36,802 nt of DNA, from positions 1-36,802 of the forward strand of contig NZ_JACJQL010000056.1 of the NCBI RefSeq assembly GCF_014696625.1, read 5' to 3'. Numbering within the stretch: the first letter of the stretch is position 1; each line of letters starts with the position of its first letter. Position numbers and translations under genes: made by a program. The DNA is from Nostoc parmelioides FACHB-3921. Lineage in GTDB: Bacteria > Cyanobacteriota > Cyanobacteriia > Cyanobacteriales > Nostocaceae. Shown here piece after piece: positions 34,373 through 36,802 of the stretch. The notes under the pieces were generated by a model. The model ran no database searches, was not told where the DNA came from, and saw only the letters and a program-made list of their open reading frames with translations.

Positions 34373-34688
34373 TGTGGGTTTGCAGACTAAGTGAAATTTT
34401 TTTAACGCAAGAATAAGGGTTTGAGCAATCTTTGTTGCAGACTAAATGAAATTTTTTTGCGGACTAAGTGAAAATTTCCCCCTAAATTCGCAGACTAAAT
34501 GAAAATTTCCACCAAAAGGGCATAAAACGTTCCAATTCATTACAAGACAAGGCTTTGAGCAAAAAATCTATCCCATAGCGATCGCCTTTAGCTACGAAAG
34601 AATCAGGGTTACACCAACAGATTTTCACTTAGTCTGCAATAGAATTTCACTTAGTCCGCACGAATTTCATTTAGTCTGCAAACCGACA
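34373..34688. mobile_element. Mini-transposon (MITE) with 4+3 internal end repeats
   Basis: The element begins TGTGGGTTTGCAGACTAAG and ends, reverse-complemented, TGTCGGTTTGCAGACTAAA, so it has TGT...ACA ends and inverted termini. A 16-17-bp motif, GCAGACTAAGTGAAAT with small changes, occurs four times at the left end (34382, 34437, 34459, 34490) and three times inverted at the right end (34622, 34643, 34663). ATAT lies directly outside both ends (34369-34372, 34689-34692), a possible short target duplication. There is no gene inside; a HIP1 octamer lies at 34579. Multiple transposase-binding repeats at each end are the hallmark of Tn7/Tn5053-like (TnsB/TniA) elements, so this is probably a non-autonomous relative mobilised in trans. 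Confidence 0.75.
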
Positions 34689-34764
34689 ATATGTCCGAAA
34701 ATCGGTGTTGTCAAAAATCTTGTATTTTAATCGTAGTTTTCATCGTACAAAAGATAAGGGTCAC

Positions 34765-36802
34765 TTATTTTGGGTTGGAATCATCTAATAAACGCTGGAT
34801 CTCTTGTTTTGTGAAAGGATTTTTACCACCACGCAGAGCATTAACCCAACCTTGGTGTTCTGCTTTTTCTTCCTTATTATCAATCGATTTGATATATGCC
34901 TCAAAGTCTTCAATTGCTCCTTGAGTATCCTCAGTCAGCGCCCTAGCAATACCCCGACTTTGACGAATTTCTGTATCTTTAGGCTCAAGTGCTACCGCTT
35001 TATCACAGGCAAACATTACATCTGCGGCATATCTCCTCAAACTGCCATCCCAACAGAGTTTATTCCAAGAATTAGCTGTAATTTTCAAATTAGGAGCGAA
35101 TTTTTGTGCATCTGCGTAGGCAGCAAGAGCTTCCTTGACCTTACCATCTTTAACGAGCTTCTCTCCCTGAGTAACCAGAGCAGGGGCAGCTAACTGTCTG
35201 ACTTCTGTTGTGCTAGGGATAGCTACGTTAGAATCCAATTTTCGGGCTTGATTAAACTTAGCTTCCGCAGTTTTGATATCTCCATCTATCTTCGCTATGG
35301 CTTGACCTTGATTAACGAGAAACTGAGCTTTTTCGCTGTTGCTCCATTTGGCAAGGTCGAGACAGGTTTGCGCTGCGGCTTTTGCTTCGTCAGTCTTAGC
35401 TTCTAGAAGCGCAGGATGCCTGTATAATCTATCGCACCCCACTTTTAGCCAAACTTGCCAATTACCAGGCCACAACCGTAGCGTCTTGTCTGCACTGCCA
35501 CTGACAATGTACTGACCATCGGGACTGAACGCCAGTGCCGTGACAGCATCGGTATGACCGTTGAGGGTGTGGAGCAACTTGCCTTTTGTATCCCACATCC
35601 GCAGCATTTTGTCAAAACTAATACTAGCAATGTACTGACCATCGGGACTGAACGCCAGTGCCGTGACAGCATCGGTATGACCGTTGAGGGTGTGGAGCAA
35701 TTGGCCTTTTGTATCCCACATCCTTAGTGTCTTGTCATAACTGCCACTGACAATGTACTGACCATCGGGACTGAACGCCAGCACCGCGACAGGACCTGTA
35801 TGACCGTTGAGGGTGTGGAGCAAGTTGCCTTTTGTATCCCACATGCGTAGCGTATTGTCTGCACTGCCACTGACAATGTACTGACCATCGGGACTGAACG
35901 CCAGTGCCGCGACAACAGATGTATGACCGTTGAGGGTGTGGAGCAAGTTGCCTTTTGTATCCCACATGCGTAGCGTATTGTCTGCACTGCCACTGACAAT
36001 GTACTGACCATCGGGACTGAACGCCAGTGCCGCGACAACAGATGTATGACCGTTGAGGGTGTGGAGCAACTTGCCTTTTGTATCCCACATCCTTAGTGTC
36101 TTGTCATCACTGCCACTGACAATGTACTGACCATCGGGACTGAACGCCAGCGCCATGACACCAGATGTATGACCGTTGAGGGTGTGGAGCAACTTGCCTT
36201 TTGTATCCCACATCCTTAGTGTCTTGTCATCACTGCCACTGACAATGTACTGACCATCGGGACTAAACGCCAGCGCCGTGACAGCATCGGTATGACCGTT
36301 GAGGGCGTGGAGCAACTTGCCTTTTGTATCCCACATCCGTAGCATCTTGTCATTACTGCCACTGACAATGTACTGACCATCGGGACTGAACGCCAGCGCC
36401 CAGGCAGAACCTGTATGCCCGTTGAGGGTGTGGAGCAACTTGCCTTTTGTATCCCACAACCGTAGCGTCTTGTCCCAACTACCACTGACAATGTACTGAC
36501 CATCGGGACTGAACGCCAGCGCCCAGACAGCAGATGTATGACCATTGAGGGTGTGGAGCAACTTGCCTTTTGTATCCCACAACCGTAGCGTCTTGTCATT
36601 ACTGCCACTGATAATGTACTGACCATCGGGACTGAACGCCAGCGCCCAGACAAGACCTGTATGACCGTTGAGGGTGTGGAGCAACTTGCCTTTTATATCC
36701 CACAACCGTAGCGTCTTGTCATCACTGCCACTGACAATGTACTGACCATCGGGACTGAACGCCAGCACCGCGACAGCAGATGTATGACCGTTGAGGGTGT
36801 GG
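34765..36802 (-). CDS. WD40-repeat protein with TPR-like C-terminus, 5' end outside the window
   Basis: The frame is open to the right edge, so the gene's start is not in the window; the visible part is about 679 residues. It contains eleven WD40 repeats of exactly 41 residues, each built on LAFSPDGQYIVSGS, D-K-T-L-R, W-D-T-K-G and LLHTLNGHT, which would form one or two beta-propellers. The C-terminal ~210 residues, after LWPGNWQVWLKVGC, are helical and TPR-like (AKFNQARKL, ALAAYADAQKFAPN, ALEPKDTEIRQSRGIA). Repeats vary mainly at two short places (see findings). In cyanobacteria such arrays often sit behind a STAND NTPase, caspase-like or TIR domain, which here would lie beyond the edge. It is probably a protein-binding sensor or scaffold. 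Confidence 0.85.
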   Translation of the reverse strand, partial: HTLNGHTSAVAVLAFSPDGQYIVSGSDDKTLRLWDIKGKLLHTLNGHTGLVWALAFSPDGQYIISGSNDKTLRLWDTKGKLLHTLNGHTSAVWALAFSPDGQYIVSGSWDKTLRLWDTKGKLLHTLNGHTGSAWALAFSPDGQYIVSGSNDKMLRMWDTKGKLLHALNGHTDAVTALAFSPDGQYIVSGSDDKTLRMWDTKGKLLHTLNGHTSGVMALAFSPDGQYIVSGSDDKTLRMWDTKGKLLHTLNGHTSVVAALAFSPDGQYIVSGSADNTLRMWDTKGNLLHTLNGHTSVVAALAFSPDGQYIVSGSADNTLRMWDTKGNLLHTLNGHTGPVAVLAFSPDGQYIVSGSYDKTLRMWDTKGQLLHTLNGHTDAVTALAFSPDGQYIASISFDKMLRMWDTKGKLLHTLNGHTDAVTALAFSPDGQYIVSGSADKTLRLWPGNWQVWLKVGCDRLYRHPALLEAKTDEAKAAAQTCLDLAKWSNSEKAQFLVNQGQAIAKIDGDIKTAEAKFNQARKLDSNVAIPSTTEVRQLAAPALVTQGEKLVKDGKVKEALAAYADAQKFAPNLKITANSWNKLCWDGSLRRYAADVMFACDKAVALEPKDTEIRQSRGIARALTEDTQGAIEDFEAYIKSIDNKEEKAEHQGWVNALRGGKNPFTKQEIQRLLDDSNPK
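35460..36802 (-). repeat. Array of 123-bp WD40-coding repeats
   Basis: Eleven tandem units of 123 bp are nearly identical at DNA level; for example TGACCATCGGGACTGAACGC recurs almost unchanged once per unit. The units for repeats 7 and 8 differ only near the HT-x-x-V segment. This level of identity means recent unequal crossing-over or gene conversion, and the array length is probably variable between strains. Confidence 0.85.

Noticed and set aside
34373..34688. Repeated GCAGACTAAGTGAAAT motif considered as a short CRISPR array or CAST array
   Set aside because: Copies are unevenly spaced and occur in both orientations at the two ends of one element; no Cas12k, Cascade or tracrRNA-like feature was seen.
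35445..36653. Several alternative-frame proteins with regular repeats in the WD40 region
   Set aside because: They are shadows of the 123-bp coding repeats; the main frame has clear WD40 motifs.
35460..36802. Regular repeats considered as a CRISPR array
   Set aside because: Units are 123 bp, fully coding and almost identical throughout; there are no unique spacers.

Overview
The window looks like accessory DNA from a filamentous, Nostoc/Calothrix-type cyanobacterium. Evidence for this: several HIP1 octamers (GCGATCGC, e.g. near 11013, 22058, 24522, 28358, 33810, 34579), two giant DUF4347/Calx-beta/RTX surface proteins of a kind typical of cyanobacteria, and a WD40-TPR protein of cyanobacterial type. 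No rRNA, tRNA or CRISPR array was seen.

Region 1 (1-4070): the tail of an unknown gene, two small unknown genes, then a compact type II restriction-modification pair: a XamI-family endonuclease whose stop overlaps the start of an N6-adenine methyltransferase by 4 bp.

Region 2 (4073-13590): a tyrosine recombinase transcribed leftward, a non-coding stretch full of palindromes, and the most interesting block of the window: a three-gene leftward operon encoding an HTH/zinc-ribbon/PD-(D/E)XK nuclease protein, a DinG/XPD-like helicase and a divergent PIWI protein. This is the gene set of the pPIWI-RE system, predicted from genome context to act against invading DNA, probably at RNA-DNA hybrids. 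The operon is bracketed by two direct copies of a ~70-bp sequence (5201-5270 and 13521-13590), one of them beside the recombinase, which suggests a mobile or recombination-bounded defence cassette. A decayed duplicate of the helicase C-terminus lies between the helicase and PIWI genes.

Region 3 (14100-28730): a small secreted protein, then two same-strand genes for very large calcium-binding surface or secreted proteins (3240 and 1208 aa). Both start with a DUF4347 domain carrying SHG and GCN motifs and end with RTX repeats and the same ~80-residue C-terminal module, so they are probably type I secretion substrates.

Region 4 (29579-36802): an intact-looking IS630 element with a -1 frameshift site, a 942-aa secreted or envelope protein just downstream of it, a non-coding region, a ~316-bp mini-transposon with 4+3 internal end repeats (Tn7/TniA-style architecture, no gene inside), and the 3' part of a WD40-TPR gene that runs off the right edge. 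Its 41-residue repeats are almost identical except at a few positions. A 40-bp sequence occurs in inverted orientation at 14151-14190 and 34139-34178, bracketing regions 3 and most of 4.

Together, R-M genes, the pPIWI-RE operon, a recombinase, transposons and a repeat-rich WD40 protein make this a defence and mobile-element hotspot next to a surface-protein locus.
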